A stretch of 64,000 nucleotides of DNA from CAMAXB01 sp964476565 (GCA_964476565.1 CAYZBG010000015.1:1-64000); one strand, 5' to 3'. Counted from the first letter of the stretch, positions 9,157 through 19,400 are shown. Made by a program: numbers and translations. The notes: generated by a model from the letters alone, not told the origin.

Positions 9157-10515
9157 ATGGCGTCATCCCCGATCCGTTTTCCTCGCCGCGGATTTCGTGG
9201 CGTTGCGCTGCTGGCCTGCTGCGTTGGTATGGCGGCCGCGAACAGTTCCGGCGCACCGCAACGATTCGATTTCGGTAGCGAGGAGGTGGCGGCCGGTGCC
9301 GTGGGCGTCGCGCCGATGACCGGCTTTTCAGTGGAGCGGGGCCATGGTCTCGAACCCGGCGCGACGCCGGTGGCGGTGGACCGTGGCGGCCCGGACGCGC
9401 TGCGCCGCGACTTCCTTACGTCCGAGGGACCGTTTCTCTTTTCGGTGGTGGTTCCGGAAGGCAATTACCGCGTGACCGTGCACCATGGCGATCTGGCGGG
9501 CGTCTCGGACCTGACGATCAAGGCCGAGACCCGGCGATTGATGATCGAACGCGCGGTCACGTCCCACGGGGAGATTCAGGCGGTCTCGTTTCTGGTGAAC
9601 GTGCGCAACCGGACGCTTCCGCCGCCACCGGCCAACGCCCCGGGGGGCGATCGGGTGCGGCTGAACGACCGCGAGGACGGACCGCGCGGGCTTGTGCCGC
9701 ACTGGGATGACAAGCTGACCCTCGAGTTCAACGGCGCGCGTCCCTGCGTGGCCGCCGTCGAGATCGAGCGGGTGGACGATGCCGTTACGGTGTTCCTTGC
9801 GGGCGATTCCACCGTGACCGATCAGCCCGGTGAGCCGTCCGCGAGTTGGGGGCAGATGCTCACCCGCTTTTTCGGCCCCGGCGTGGCTGTTGCAAACCAT
9901 GCCGAGTCGGGGGAAACATTGAAATCGTTCCTCACCGGACTGCGGCTCGACAAGCTGCTCAGTCAGATCCGGGCGGGCGACTACCTCTTCATCCAGTTTG
10001 GCCACAACGACAGCAAGACGGCGTGGCCGCAGACGTACGTCGATGCAGCGGACACCTACCGTGCCTACCTGAAGGTGTACCTGGCCGAGGCGCGCAGGCG
10101 CGGCGCTCATCCGGTCCTGGTGACGTCCGTGCAACGTCGGCAGTTCGGCCCCGATGGCCGGATCCGCAACTCGCACGGCGACTATCCGGCGGCTGTGCGC
10201 GCAGTGGCGGAGGAGGAAGGTGTGCCGTTGATCGATCTCGAGCGCATGAGTGTGGCGCTCTACGAGGCGCTGGGACCCAACCGGGCGCCGCTGGCCTTTG
10301 CCGCCGGTGGCCGCGATGCGACGCATCATAACAACTACGGCGCCTATCAGCTGGCCCAGTGTGTCGCGCAGGCGATCCGCGAGCAGCGCCTCGATCTCGC
10401 GCGTCACCTCGCGCCGGACTTCAAGGGCTATGAACCCGCGCGTCCGGATCCCGTCGACACCTTCGCGCTTCCGGCCAGCCCGGGCCACCAGACGGAAGCG
10501 CCGCGCGGCAACTAG
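9157..10515 (+). CDS. Rhamnogalacturonan acetylesterase, CE12 (copy 1)
   Basis: A 452-residue secreted esterase with a signal peptide (about 1-32), an N-terminal beta-sandwich module (about 36-205) starting QRFDFGSEEV, and a C-terminal SGNH-hydrolase domain. Catalytic markers are the nucleophile block FLAGDSTV (Ser218), the oxyanion-hole glycine and asparagine regions including FGHND, and the Asp/His block DATHHNNYGAY. CE12 enzymes remove acetyl groups from galacturonate in rhamnogalacturonan I, giving the lyase access. It starts 15 bases after the PL26 stop and is followed by a paralogue, so all are probably one transcript. Confidence 0.9.
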   Translation: MASSPIRFPRRGFRGVALLACCVGMAAANSSGAPQRFDFGSEEVAAGAVGVAPMTGFSVERGHGLEPGATPVAVDRGGPDALRRDFLTSEGPFLFSVVVPEGNYRVTVHHGDLAGVSDLTIKAETRRLMIERAVTSHGEIQAVSFLVNVRNRTLPPPPANAPGGDRVRLNDREDGPRGLVPHWDDKLTLEFNGARPCVAAVEIERVDDAVTVFLAGDSTVTDQPGEPSASWGQMLTRFFGPGVAVANHAESGETLKSFLTGLRLDKLLSQIRAGDYLFIQFGHNDSKTAWPQTYVDAADTYRAYLKVYLAEARRRGAHPVLVTSVQRRQFGPDGRIRNSHGDYPAAVRAVAEEEGVPLIDLERMSVALYEALGPNRAPLAFAAGGRDATHHNNYGAYQLAQCVAQAIREQRLDLARHLAPDFKGYEPARPDPVDTFALPASPGHQTEAPRGN

Positions 10516-10536
10516 TCCGCAATTCGCCCCCTTTCC

Positions 10537-11913
10537 ATGTCGTCACCTGCCTGGTTCTCTCTCGGTTGCAAAGTCGCCACGCATATGGGCCGGTCCCTGG
10601 TCATCGTGTCCGTGCTCACTGCCGTTGCGGCCGCGCAGCCTGGAACATGGCGCTTCGATTTTGGGGCCGGCGACGTGGCGCCTGGCCATATCGGAGTGAC
10701 GGCCGACGCCGTCTTTTCCGTTGAGCGGGGTTACGGGTTTGAACCCGGTGCCCCGTTGCGGACCGTCGACCGCGGCGGACCGGACCCGCTCCGGGGCGAC
10801 TTCGTGACCGCCGACTCCGCATTCTATTTCACTGCGGCGGTGCCGGAGGGAAACTATCGGGTGACGGTGACGCTGGGCGACCTCGCGGGTGAAAGTGACA
10901 CCACGGTGAAGGCGGAGCTGCGCCGGCTCATGCTGGAAGGTATGCGCACGCGGCCGGGCGGCTTCGAGACGCGCACCTTCATCGTCAATGTACGGCGGCC
11001 GCAGATCGCCGCGGTGGATGGCATCGCGGCGGGTGAGGTGAGACTCAAGGCGCCGCGCGAAACCACCCAGGAGGCATGGGCGTGGGATGGTTGCTTGACG
11101 CTCGAGTTCAACGGATCCCGCCCCGCGGTCGGTGCGGTGGAGATCATGCCGGTGGACGTGCCCACCGTGTTCCTGCTCGGCGACTCAACCGTGTGTGATC
11201 AGTCGCGTGAGCCCTTCACGAGCTGGGGCCAGATGTTGACCCGCTTCTTCCAGCCCACCGTGGCGATCGCCAATCATGGCGAGTCCGGCGAAACGTACCG
11301 CGATTCGCTGGGCCGGCGGCGGCTCGACAAGATCCTCAGCGTGATGAAACCCGGCGACATCCTGCTGATGCAGTTCGGGCACAATGACCAGAAGCAGATC
11401 GCCACCGGACGCGGTGGCCCATTCACCACGTACAAGGAAGAGATTCGCCAGCACGTCGAAGGTGTCCGGGCGCGTGGCGGGCAACCGGTGCTGGTGTCGC
11501 CGATGGAGCGCCGCGCCTTTGCGGCCGACGGTACGGTCGTGCGCTCACTGGCCGATTACGCTGAAGCCACCCGTCAGGCGGCGGCGGAGTTGGGCGTACC
11601 GTTCATCGATCTACATGCCATGAGCCTGCCGCTCTACGCTGCCCTTGAACGTCAGGGACGTGACGTTTCCCAACGGGCGTTCGCGCCGAATGACAACACG
11701 CACCACAACAACTACGGCGCATACCAGATCGCCCAGTGCGTTGCCCAAGGCCTGAAGGACGCCGGCCTGCCCCTGGCGCAGCACCTCGCCGCGGACTTCG
11801 CCGGCTATGATCCGGCCCGCCCGGATCCGCTCGACACCTTTGCGGTGCCGCCGAGCCCGATGGTCACGCACCTGCGTCCGCTCGGCGATGAACCCGTCGC
11901 GGGAAAACCGTAA
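10537..11913 (+). CDS. Rhamnogalacturonan acetylesterase, CE12 (copy 2)
   Basis: A 458-residue paralogue of the preceding gene, with the same order: signal peptide, beta-sandwich module starting WRFDFGAGDV, then the SGNH domain with FLLGDSTV (Ser217), FGHNDQKQ and NTHHNNYGAY. An internal ATG at 10585 gives a shorter, more usual signal peptide (MGRSLVIVSVLTAVAAA) and may be the real start. The pair is a tandem duplication that has diverged. The main difference in the catalytic half is the stretch after GHND, suggesting different acetyl positions or oligomer preferences (inference). It is 23 bases from the GH43 gene behind it. Confidence 0.9.
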   Translation: MSSPAWFSLGCKVATHMGRSLVIVSVLTAVAAAQPGTWRFDFGAGDVAPGHIGVTADAVFSVERGYGFEPGAPLRTVDRGGPDPLRGDFVTADSAFYFTAAVPEGNYRVTVTLGDLAGESDTTVKAELRRLMLEGMRTRPGGFETRTFIVNVRRPQIAAVDGIAAGEVRLKAPRETTQEAWAWDGCLTLEFNGSRPAVGAVEIMPVDVPTVFLLGDSTVCDQSREPFTSWGQMLTRFFQPTVAIANHGESGETYRDSLGRRRLDKILSVMKPGDILLMQFGHNDQKQIATGRGGPFTTYKEEIRQHVEGVRARGGQPVLVSPMERRAFAADGTVVRSLADYAEATRQAAAELGVPFIDLHAMSLPLYAALERQGRDVSQRAFAPNDNTHHNNYGAYQIAQCVAQGLKDAGLPLAQHLAADFAGYDPARPDPLDTFAVPPSPMVTHLRPLGDEPVAGKP

Positions 11914-11937
11914 GCGCCGCCCGTCTGCTCTTTCATC

Positions 11938-12933
11938 ATGACCATGAAACGCCTCCTTTCCGCCGGCGCCCTGGCTTTCGCTCTGCTGGGCGGTGCGCTC
12001 CCGGCCCAGCCGCCAGCGGACACCGCCTACCTGTTCACCTACTTCACCCACAACGGTGAGGACGGACTTCATCTCGCCTGGAGCCGCGATGGCTATGCAT
12101 GGGAGGCATTAAACGACGGGAACAGCTATCTCACGCCGTCGGTGGGGAACTCCAAGCTGATGCGCGACCCCTGTGTCGTGCGCGGACCCGACGGCACTTA
12201 CCACCTCGTGTGGACCTCGGGTTGGAACGAGAACAACATCGGTTACGCGTCGACCAAGGACTTCATCACCTGGAGCCCGCAGAAGGAGGTGCCGGTGATG
12301 GCCCACGAACCCACCGTGCGCAACAGCTGGGCCCCGGAGATCACCTATGACGCCGGCCACGGTGAATTTCTGATTTACTGGGCGTCGACGATTCCCGGGC
12401 GGTTCACCGCCACCGCTGGATCGTCCGAAGACGACTACAATCACCGGATGTATTTCACGACCACGAAGGATTTCGAAACCTTCGCCCCGACGGCGCTCTT
12501 CTTCGATCCCGGTTTCAGCGTGATCGATGCCACCCTGCTGCCGGCCATGGGGAAGGTTTACCTCGTGCTGAAGGATGAGACCCGCCATCCGCCCAAGAAG
12601 TACCTGCAACTCGCCGAGAGCGCCGACCTGCGCGGTCCGTTCACGAACCTGCAGCCGCCCTTCACACCCGAGGGGCTCTGGGTCGAGGGGCCGACCGCAC
12701 TCAGGATCGGCGACCACTACATCGTCTATTTCGACGCGTATACGAAGAAGCACTACGGCGCGATGCGCTCGGCCGATCTGAAGACCTGGGAGGATGTGTC
12801 CGACCGGATGCGCTTCCCCTTTGAGGGTGCACCGGAGCGCATGCGCCACGGCACCGTCATCCCGGTGCCCCTTGCGCTGATCGAGACCCTTCGCACCACC
12901 CGGGTCAGCGTCGCTCCTCCCGTGCGCCCCTGA
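11938..12933 (+). CDS. Secreted glycoside hydrolase family 43-like protein
   Basis: A 331-residue protein with a signal peptide (MKRLLSAGALAFALLGGALPA from residue 3) and a single five-bladed propeller domain. Markers are LMRDPCVVRGPDGTYHLVWT (candidate general-base Asp), NSWAPEITYD (position of the pKa-modulating acid, here Glu after WAP) and WVEGPTALRIGDHYIVYF (EGP, candidate catalytic acid). GH43 enzymes mostly remove arabinose, xylose or galactose from side chains, which suits trimming rhamnogalacturonan I arabinan/galactan branches. The exact subfamily cannot be read here. It ends two bases before the stop of the convergent GH3 reading frame. Confidence 0.78.
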   Translation: MTMKRLLSAGALAFALLGGALPAQPPADTAYLFTYFTHNGEDGLHLAWSRDGYAWEALNDGNSYLTPSVGNSKLMRDPCVVRGPDGTYHLVWTSGWNENNIGYASTKDFITWSPQKEVPVMAHEPTVRNSWAPEITYDAGHGEFLIYWASTIPGRFTATAGSSEDDYNHRMYFTTTKDFETFAPTALFFDPGFSVIDATLLPAMGKVYLVLKDETRHPPKKYLQLAESADLRGPFTNLQPPFTPEGLWVEGPTALRIGDHYIVYFDAYTKKHYGAMRSADLKTWEDVSDRMRFPFEGAPERMRHGTVIPVPLALIETLRTTRVSVAPPVRP

Positions 12934-12934
12934 C

Positions 12935-13048
12935 TTAGTAGGTGAGGCCGTGCCCGAAGGGGTACAGGGTGTCCGCTGCCGGATAACCCGGGGCATCGGG
13001 CGCGTTGCGGATCACGGATTCGAGATTGCCGGCGAGGGCGAAGGGCAG
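12935..13048 (-). pseudogene. Severed C-terminal tail of the GH3 gene
   Basis: On the minus strand, in the frame of the GH3 gene and directly after its TAA (13051-13049), 37 sense codons run to a second TAA at 12937-12935. They encode LPFALAGNLE, then DAPGYPAADT, then LYPFGHGLTY, the canonical GH3 C-terminus. There is no start codon or ribosome site of its own. The stretch is expressed only through stop-codon read-through, or the first TAA is a sequencing error or recent mutation. A full-length product would be 717 residues. Confidence 0.85.
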
Positions 13049-15088
13049 TTAGCCCTGCGGCTTCGCGCGTCCGGTAAACACGTCCATCAACGCGCGGTCG
13101 CTCACGCCGAAGGTGGCCACCAGCGCGCCGGCGCGGCGCAGGCCGCTTTCCTCGTCGAGGACGTAGGGGTGGCGGAAATACACCGCCAACACGACCTTCT
13201 TCGGGTCGCCGATCTCGGCCAGGGTGGCCTGGATGTCGGCCAGCGACGGGACGATTTGCCATGACTTCGCCGCGGCCATGCGGGTGAACGAGAGGGCGTC
13301 GACTTCCTGCGGCAGCGCTCCGCCGAAGCGGAGGCCGTCGTCGACGTTCTCGGGGTCCGCGGCTCCCCAGGCCTGGCCCGTGGCAGGATTGATCAATCCG
13401 CCGGTGGCCGGGTCGGCGCTCTTGTACGCGCCGGTGACATCCCGCGGATTCGTGATCTCGACCCGGATCAGGGCGTAATCGGTGCCGGCCGGAACGGCCA
13501 CGCGCCCCGGTCGGTCGGTCGGAGGCCGGTCGCCGGCCGTGACCTGGTAGCTGCCGTAGTCCGGCGCGGCGACTACCTGCGGGTCGAGCCCGAGGGTGTA
13601 CACGCGGACCGGTGCGGTGGCGGTCGGGGCACGCAACGGCAGGGCGTTGCCGTCCTGGTTCTTGAGCAGCACAATCGACCGGCGCTGCGCGTCGAGGGCC
13701 TGGGTGCGGAAGTCATCCTGGCCCACGACTGCGGCGGCCTGGCCGGCGTCGACGTACGGGTTCTCGAAGAGGCCGAGGGCGAACTGCTCGAAGAGCAGGC
13801 GGCTCACCGCATCGTCCACCCGGGCCTGCGGGACGAGGCCGCCCGCCACGAGGTCGATGATGGTCTGCTTCGTGTTAAAACCGGACAGCACATCCGTGCC
13901 CGCATTGATGGCGGCGGCGACGCGCTCGGGCACCGACTTGCCCTCGAAGCCCCAGGCGCGGGAGTTGATGATGCCGGTGTCCGAGTTGACGTAACCTTGG
14001 AAGCCCAGCTTGCCGCGCAGCAGGTCGGTGACGATCTGGGGGGAGAACGCCATGCCGATCTGGTCGTAGGTCACCCCCTCGTGGGTGACGCGGATCGGCA
14101 CGCCGTAGTACGGCATGACGGAGGCGACCCCGGCGTCGATCGCAGCCCGGAAGGGTTTGAGGTGGTAAGCGAAGTTACCCGTTGGATACACTTGGTTCTT
14201 GCCGAAGGTGTAGTGCGGATCGAAGCCCGCCTCCTGTGGTCCGCCGCCGGGGAAGTGTTTCACCGTCAACGCTACCTTGGACCGCGGGCTGAGCGCGGGG
14301 CCCTGCAGCTCCTCGACCAAGGTGCGCAGGATGTCGGCGGCGAGGTCGGCGTCCTCTGTGAAGGTTTCGTGCACGCGGTACCAGCGCGGCTCGGTGGAAA
14401 GGTCGGCCATGTAGGCGTAGGCCGCGCGCAGCCCGATCGCGTTCCACTCCGCGCCCATGGCGCGGGCAAACTGGCGGATGACGTCGAGGTCGCGGATGGC
14501 GGCGAGGCCGGCCTCCTTCGGCCATTCCGAGAACGAGCCGGCGGCTTCGTTGATCCCACCGCGCGCCTGACGCTCGTAGTGGTTGCGCGCGTTGCTCTTG
14601 AACACCGCCGGGATGCCAAGCCGGGAGCCCTCCGCCATCTCCTGAATCAGGTTGGTGAACTGGGCGGCCTCGCGCGGTGTGACTTGCGCGCCAACGAAGC
14701 CAGATGACGGCCTTCCGTCGGGTGTGGCCGTGATGACGTTGCGCAGGATGAAGCGCGTCATGTTCTGCCGCTGGATGAAGTTGGCCGCGGCGGGCGGAGG
14801 GATTCCGCCCACGTCGGCGCTCAGCGAGTCGATCAGCATCATGCCCGCCTTCTCGTCGAGCGTCATCCGGGCAACGAGGTCGGCGACGCGCTCGCGGACG
14901 GGCCGACGCCAGTCCTCATAAGCGTCCAGTCGGCCGTTGCCGTTGCTGTCCTTGAAGCTGGCCCCGTCGGTATGGAGGACCGGCTTCGACCGGGTTTGGA
15001 TGACCGGCTGAGCCGGCGGGGGCAAGGGCTGGGCGTGGCTGACGGCGGCAAACGCGGTCGCGACGACAAGCAGGCGGAGTGTCGGCAT
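13049..15088 (-). CDS. GH3 beta-glycosidase, truncated by an in-frame TAA
   Basis: A 679-residue secreted GH3 enzyme as read to the first stop. It has a signal peptide (about 1-19), an EF-hand-like loop KDSNGNGRLDAYEDW (about 46-60) common in this subfamily, KHFPGGG (about 277-283), and the nucleophile Asp370 in LGFQGYVNSDTG. It ends TGRAKPQG followed by TAA at 13051-13049. The family continues here with GKLPF. The same frame beyond the TAA reads LPFALAGNLE and ends LYPFGHGLTY at a second TAA, so a lysine codon AAA probably became TAA. The catalytic (alpha/beta)8 and sandwich domains are complete; the missing 37 residues pack the C-terminus. Whether it is active is unknown. It lies 56 bases downstream of LacI-2. 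Confidence 0.85.
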   Translation of the reverse strand: MPTLRLLVVATAFAAVSHAQPLPPPAQPVIQTRSKPVLHTDGASFKDSNGNGRLDAYEDWRRPVRERVADLVARMTLDEKAGMMLIDSLSADVGGIPPPAAANFIQRQNMTRFILRNVITATPDGRPSSGFVGAQVTPREAAQFTNLIQEMAEGSRLGIPAVFKSNARNHYERQARGGINEAAGSFSEWPKEAGLAAIRDLDVIRQFARAMGAEWNAIGLRAAYAYMADLSTEPRWYRVHETFTEDADLAADILRTLVEELQGPALSPRSKVALTVKHFPGGGPQEAGFDPHYTFGKNQVYPTGNFAYHLKPFRAAIDAGVASVMPYYGVPIRVTHEGVTYDQIGMAFSPQIVTDLLRGKLGFQGYVNSDTGIINSRAWGFEGKSVPERVAAAINAGTDVLSGFNTKQTIIDLVAGGLVPQARVDDAVSRLLFEQFALGLFENPYVDAGQAAAVVGQDDFRTQALDAQRRSIVLLKNQDGNALPLRAPTATAPVRVYTLGLDPQVVAAPDYGSYQVTAGDRPPTDRPGRVAVPAGTDYALIRVEITNPRDVTGAYKSADPATGGLINPATGQAWGAADPENVDDGLRFGGALPQEVDALSFTRMAAAKSWQIVPSLADIQATLAEIGDPKKVVLAVYFRHPYVLDEESGLRRAGALVATFGVSDRALMDVFTGRAKPQG

Positions 15089-15144
15089 GGGGTGACAGGG
15101 TTGGCGGGGTGGGGGCCCCGGCTGTCACCATGGCATACCCGGCT

Positions 15145-16179
15145 TCAAAGGCGAGGGCGGAGCGTGCGGCCCTCGTTCCATGTTCCGGGCACCAGTTCGA
15201 CCTTGGGCACGGCCGGAGGGCCGAAGTCCTGCAGGTAGAGGCGGCTGATCAGCATCTCGATGGCAATCGCGCCGGTGAGCCGGGGGTTCTGGCACATGCC
15301 GCTGATGCGCGCGAGGTCGGCAATGCGGCTGAGCACGAGATAGCCTAGGTCCCGGGGAACCATGATGTGCCGACGCAGGAGAAAGGCGTCCAACTCGACG
15401 ACAAATCCGGGATCCTGGTGCATGACGAGGACGTCAGGGCGATGTTGGTCCAGCCACCCGGCCACGAGGCTGGCGTCCCAGGTCTCCGTGCGTAGGATAG
15501 GGATGGGCCCGTTCGAGAAAAAACGCTCCTGATGGCTGAGGAAGGCGCCCGTGTAGAGGAAGTCGGTGCGCCGGTCGGCATGGGTCTGCATGATCATGCC
15601 GGGCCGGCGGTAGCCGCGTGCGATGAGCTGATCCAGAGCAGTGCGGGCGTCCGCTGAAAAATGGCTGATCACGCGATGCGTCTGATCCGGCATGCTCACC
15701 CCCTGTGTGACCAAAGCGAACGGCTTCAGTGCCGGCGGAAGCCGCTCCTCCGGATCGAGGGCGCCAAGGCAAAAAAAACCGCGGACACCGCGGGCTTCGG
15801 CAATCTGGGCCACCCGTTTCGGCGTCATGCCCGGCGCCTTCAGCCAGAAGAGCTCAAGCTTGTAACCATGACGTTCGGCCGTCTCGCGGGCTCCGTCCAC
15901 CTGCACGCCCAGGTGCCACCAGATCGGACGTTCGATCCACGGACGTTCCTCCGGAAACAGCGACACCACGCCCAGCGTGCCGCGGTAGGTGGGTTCGCTC
16001 GAGCGACGGACCTCGCTCATCAGTTCGGCGAGCCGGGCATTGGGCACGTAGCCCCGGGCCTTGGCGAGGCGCTGGGCGGCGCGGCGGAGATCGGCGGAGA
16101 CCCGCCCGCTGTTTTGCAGGGCCAGCGAGACGGCGGTGGGGGAGACGCCCAACTCCCGGGCGAGAGCGCGAAGACTCAT
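15145..16179 (-). CDS. LacI-family transcriptional regulator (LacI-2)
   Basis: A 344-residue regulator. The start I use gives MSLRALARELGVSPTAVSLA, placing the helix-turn-helix at the very N-terminus as in LacI-1; an upstream in-frame start at 16245 would add 22 residues of no known use. The DNA-binding helix is followed by a hinge and a sugar-binding domain (RGTLGVVSLFPEERPWIERP onward). It precedes GH3 on the same strand and is divergent from the TonB-dependent receptor. A near-perfect 12-base palindrome (16186-16197) lies 7 bases before its start, so autoregulation and control of the receptor are likely. Confidence 0.9.
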   Translation of the reverse strand: MSLRALARELGVSPTAVSLALQNSGRVSADLRRAAQRLAKARGYVPNARLAELMSEVRRSSEPTYRGTLGVVSLFPEERPWIERPIWWHLGVQVDGARETAERHGYKLELFWLKAPGMTPKRVAQIAEARGVRGFFCLGALDPEERLPPALKPFALVTQGVSMPDQTHRVISHFSADARTALDQLIARGYRRPGMIMQTHADRRTDFLYTGAFLSHQERFFSNGPIPILRTETWDASLVAGWLDQHRPDVLVMHQDPGFVVELDAFLLRRHIMVPRDLGYLVLSRIADLARISGMCQNPRLTGAIAIEMLISRLYLQDFGPPAVPKVELVPGTWNEGRTLRPRL

Positions 16180-16185
16180 GGGATA

Positions 16186-16197
16186 GTTGACGTAAAC
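16186..16197. promoter_or_regulatory. Candidate LacI-2 operator GTTGACGTAAAC
   Basis: GTTGACGTAAAC is a palindrome at 10 of 12 positions with a central CG, as expected for LacI/PurR-type operators. It sits directly before LacI-2 and upstream of the divergent receptor gene. The same core TGACGTWAWC recurs before the GH42 gene (22944-22953) and, on the other strand, before the GH31 gene (25051-25060). Confidence 0.45.
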
Positions 16198-16405
16198 CAA
16201 GACACCATTTGCGCCGGGGGGCCAAAAGAAAACGCTCCGCCTCACCCCGCCATGAAACCGACGTTGGTCGCCCGGCCACCCCCGCCGGCATGCCCGATTA
16301 CCCTGCGTCTCCGCGACTGACCTCGCCCCGCTGCCGCCTGGTTGAAATCTGCCCCATTCGCGGGCTCATGCCCTAGCGAACCCTTTCCCCTAACCCAACC
16401 CTACC

Positions 16406-19400
16406 ATGTCTACGTTTCGTCTACCCCACCGCTGCCTCGCTGCTGCGGGTCTTACCGCGAGTCTGCTCGCCTCTCTTGCTTCCGCCCAAACGACCTCTGC
16501 GCAACCCGTCACTCCGGCCGCCACCGAACAGGTCGTCACTCTCTCCCCGTTCGAGGTCAGCAGCGACCAGGATACGGGCTACGTTGGCCAGGACACACTG
16601 TCCGGCTCCCGCCTGCGCACCAACCTGAAGGACATCGCCGCGGCGATCAGTCCGATGACAGGCGAGTTCCTCTCCGACATTGCTGCGACCAACATCGAGT
16701 CGGCCATCGAGTACGGTGTGGGCACGCGGGTCGAGACGGACGATGCCCGCGCGGCCGGTCCGGTCTCGGACGGTTACAACGACTCGATCCGCTCCATCCG
16801 CATCCGCGGTCTTCCCGGCGGCGGACGCAGCATCAACTTCTTCAACGCGCCCGGCGAGGTCGACCTCTACATGACCGAGCGGCTCGAGGTGTCGCGCGGA
16901 CCGAACTCCATTCTCTACGGCTTCGGTTCCCCGGCCGGAAAGATCAACGTTTCCTCGAAGCAGGCCAACACGAACAAGCACGCGTTCAGCCTGACCCATC
17001 GTATCGACTCGTGGGGCGGCGAGCGGCTTAGCGGCGATGCCAATCTCGCGTTGATCAAGGACAAGCTCGCCTTGCGCGTGGCCGTGTTGCGCGGCCGCGA
17101 GGAATCGTGGCGCAGCGCCGGTCACAACGACCAGAACCGGATTTTCCTCGCGAGCAAGTGGCAGCCCGACCGGCGCACCACAGTGAAGGTCGAGTTCGAG
17201 CGTGGCCAGGTCGACCGCTTTGTGCCCCGGCCCTTCTTTGCCAACGACTACCTCTCGATCTGGAACGCCTCGGGCCAGCCGATCTTCGACAACTTCCGGT
17301 CCGACTACGTCCCCGGCACGCCCGGCACCGGCGTGGCGGGCACCCCGGGCACCCCGTTCCGCGACACCGGGGCGACCAGCGTCAACGGGGTGCTGGAACG
17401 CTCGGGCGGCGACTGGGTCGTGTTCAGCGACCGCTTCGGCGTGGCGCAGAACTACCGTCAGTTCACCTACTCCGAGGCGCCGACCGGTGGCGTGCTGCAG
17501 AACGACTTCGCCCGCGGCTTGAGCAACCCCGATGCCGTGTTGGAGGCCAACTGGGTCGGTGGCGAATTCGAGACCAACAACTTCTCCGCCTTCGTGCAAC
17601 GCGAGGTGATGCGCGACCTCAACGTCGAACTCGCGTTCAACCGCCAGGTGAGCCGCACCGAGACGCGGAATCTTGCCTCGTGGAACCACTACGGTGTCGC
17701 GGCCGATACGAACCGCTACCTGCCGAACGGACAGCTCAAGCCGGCCGATCAGCTCTACTACTTCGATGTGACGCCTGATCGGCGCCCGTCGAGCAATCAG
17801 ACCAGCCAGGGTCGCCTGACCGTGTCGTACGAGAAGGGCTATCGTGACTGGGCGACGCTGCGTGTGGCCGGCCTCGGAGAGCTTGCCCGGATCAAGTCCC
17901 GCAGCGAGATCCTCCAACAGTACTGGCTGCGCGGTCCGTCGCTCACGAGTGGCGGCGCCTTCAATCCGACGCCGGAGAACGGCTCCAATGCCGTTTATTA
18001 CCGCTACTATATCCCGAGCTTGGCCGTGCTCGATGATCCGGATTTCCGCATCCCGGCGCCTTACAACCTCTCCGGCGCCACGCCGTATCAGGATCCGCGC
18101 ACCGGTCAGATCTCGAACCTGTACATGCACGAGTTCAACCGTTCGCAGGGCAACATCGGCTACGTCGACCGCGAGACCAGTGCGTACATGGGCGTGAGCC
18201 AGCTCTTCCTGCTCAAGAACCGCATCGTCGGCACCTTCGGTTATCGCAGCGACCGCCTGAAGAACTGGGTCGGCGTCGCTGTTCGCGACCCCGCCGCCGA
18301 GGCGATCGCGCCGAACACGGGGGTGTGGACCCCCGTGGATCCGCGTACGGCCAACGCTGGTATTTTCACGGGCAATACGCGGACCCTGGGCGGCGTGGTG
18401 CACGTGCTGCCGTGGCTCTCGCTCTTCTACAACACGTCGAACAGCGTGAGCACCCCGGGCACGAACTACATTACCCCGGCCGATCCGCTGAAGACCACCA
18501 TCGCCGACCTCGTGCCTTCGCCGGCCGGCGAGACGGAGGACTACGGCATCAAGCTGAGCCTGCTCAAGAACCGGGTCTTCGTCACCGCCACGGAGTTCCA
18601 TACCATCTCCCAGCGTGAGTTCGGCTTCTCCGGCTTCAACAAGAGCAACGTCGTCAACATCTGGAACGCATTGGCGAACTCCGGCGCGCTCAATGCGGAC
18701 GAAACCAACTTCGCCCGCCGCCAGGCGGAAGTGATGAACCAGGTGCAGGGCTACGTGCAGGACTCCGAGAGCAAGGGCTACGAGGTGGAAGTGGCCGGAC
18801 AGGTCCTGCCGGGATGGTCGATCTCGCTCAACTACTCCAAGAACAAGACCACCCGTACGAACATCGCTCGCGAGTACCGCGCCTACATCGATTATCACAA
18901 GGCCTATTGGAAATCGTACGGGACGCTCGCGATCTCCCAGAACACGAACACCCCCGGGCCGGACATCGCGCCCGGTTCGACGGACTGGCGCACGCCGGCC
19001 GAGATCAACGCCACCGGCGACTTCACGGTCAACACGGACAGCATCAACGAGGCGATTGCCGACGCGGAGCAGCTCTTCTTCGACAATCCCTTCGTGTTTG
19101 AGGGCAAGCGCTTCGTCGGCGATCCGTTGCACAACTTCAATCTGCGCACGCGTTACGACTTCCGCCAAGGCCGCTTCAAGGGGCTGACGGTCGGCGCCGG
19201 CATGCGTTTCCGCGCCGGACGGGTCGCCGGTGCGCGCACGGAGTACACGATCACTCCGGGCACCGATTACACCGACACGTGGAACGGCCGCGTGGTCGAG
19301 AGCGTGTCGACGGTCGATGCGTCCGATCAGAACGTTTACGACTTCCAGATCGGCTACGCCACCACGCTGCGCCAGGGCAAGGTCCGCTGGAACATCCAGC

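Noticed and set aside
13987..13997. Another TGACGTAA match inside the GH3 coding region
   Set aside because: It lies in coding sequence and is explained by codons for a conserved segment. I did not count it as an operator.
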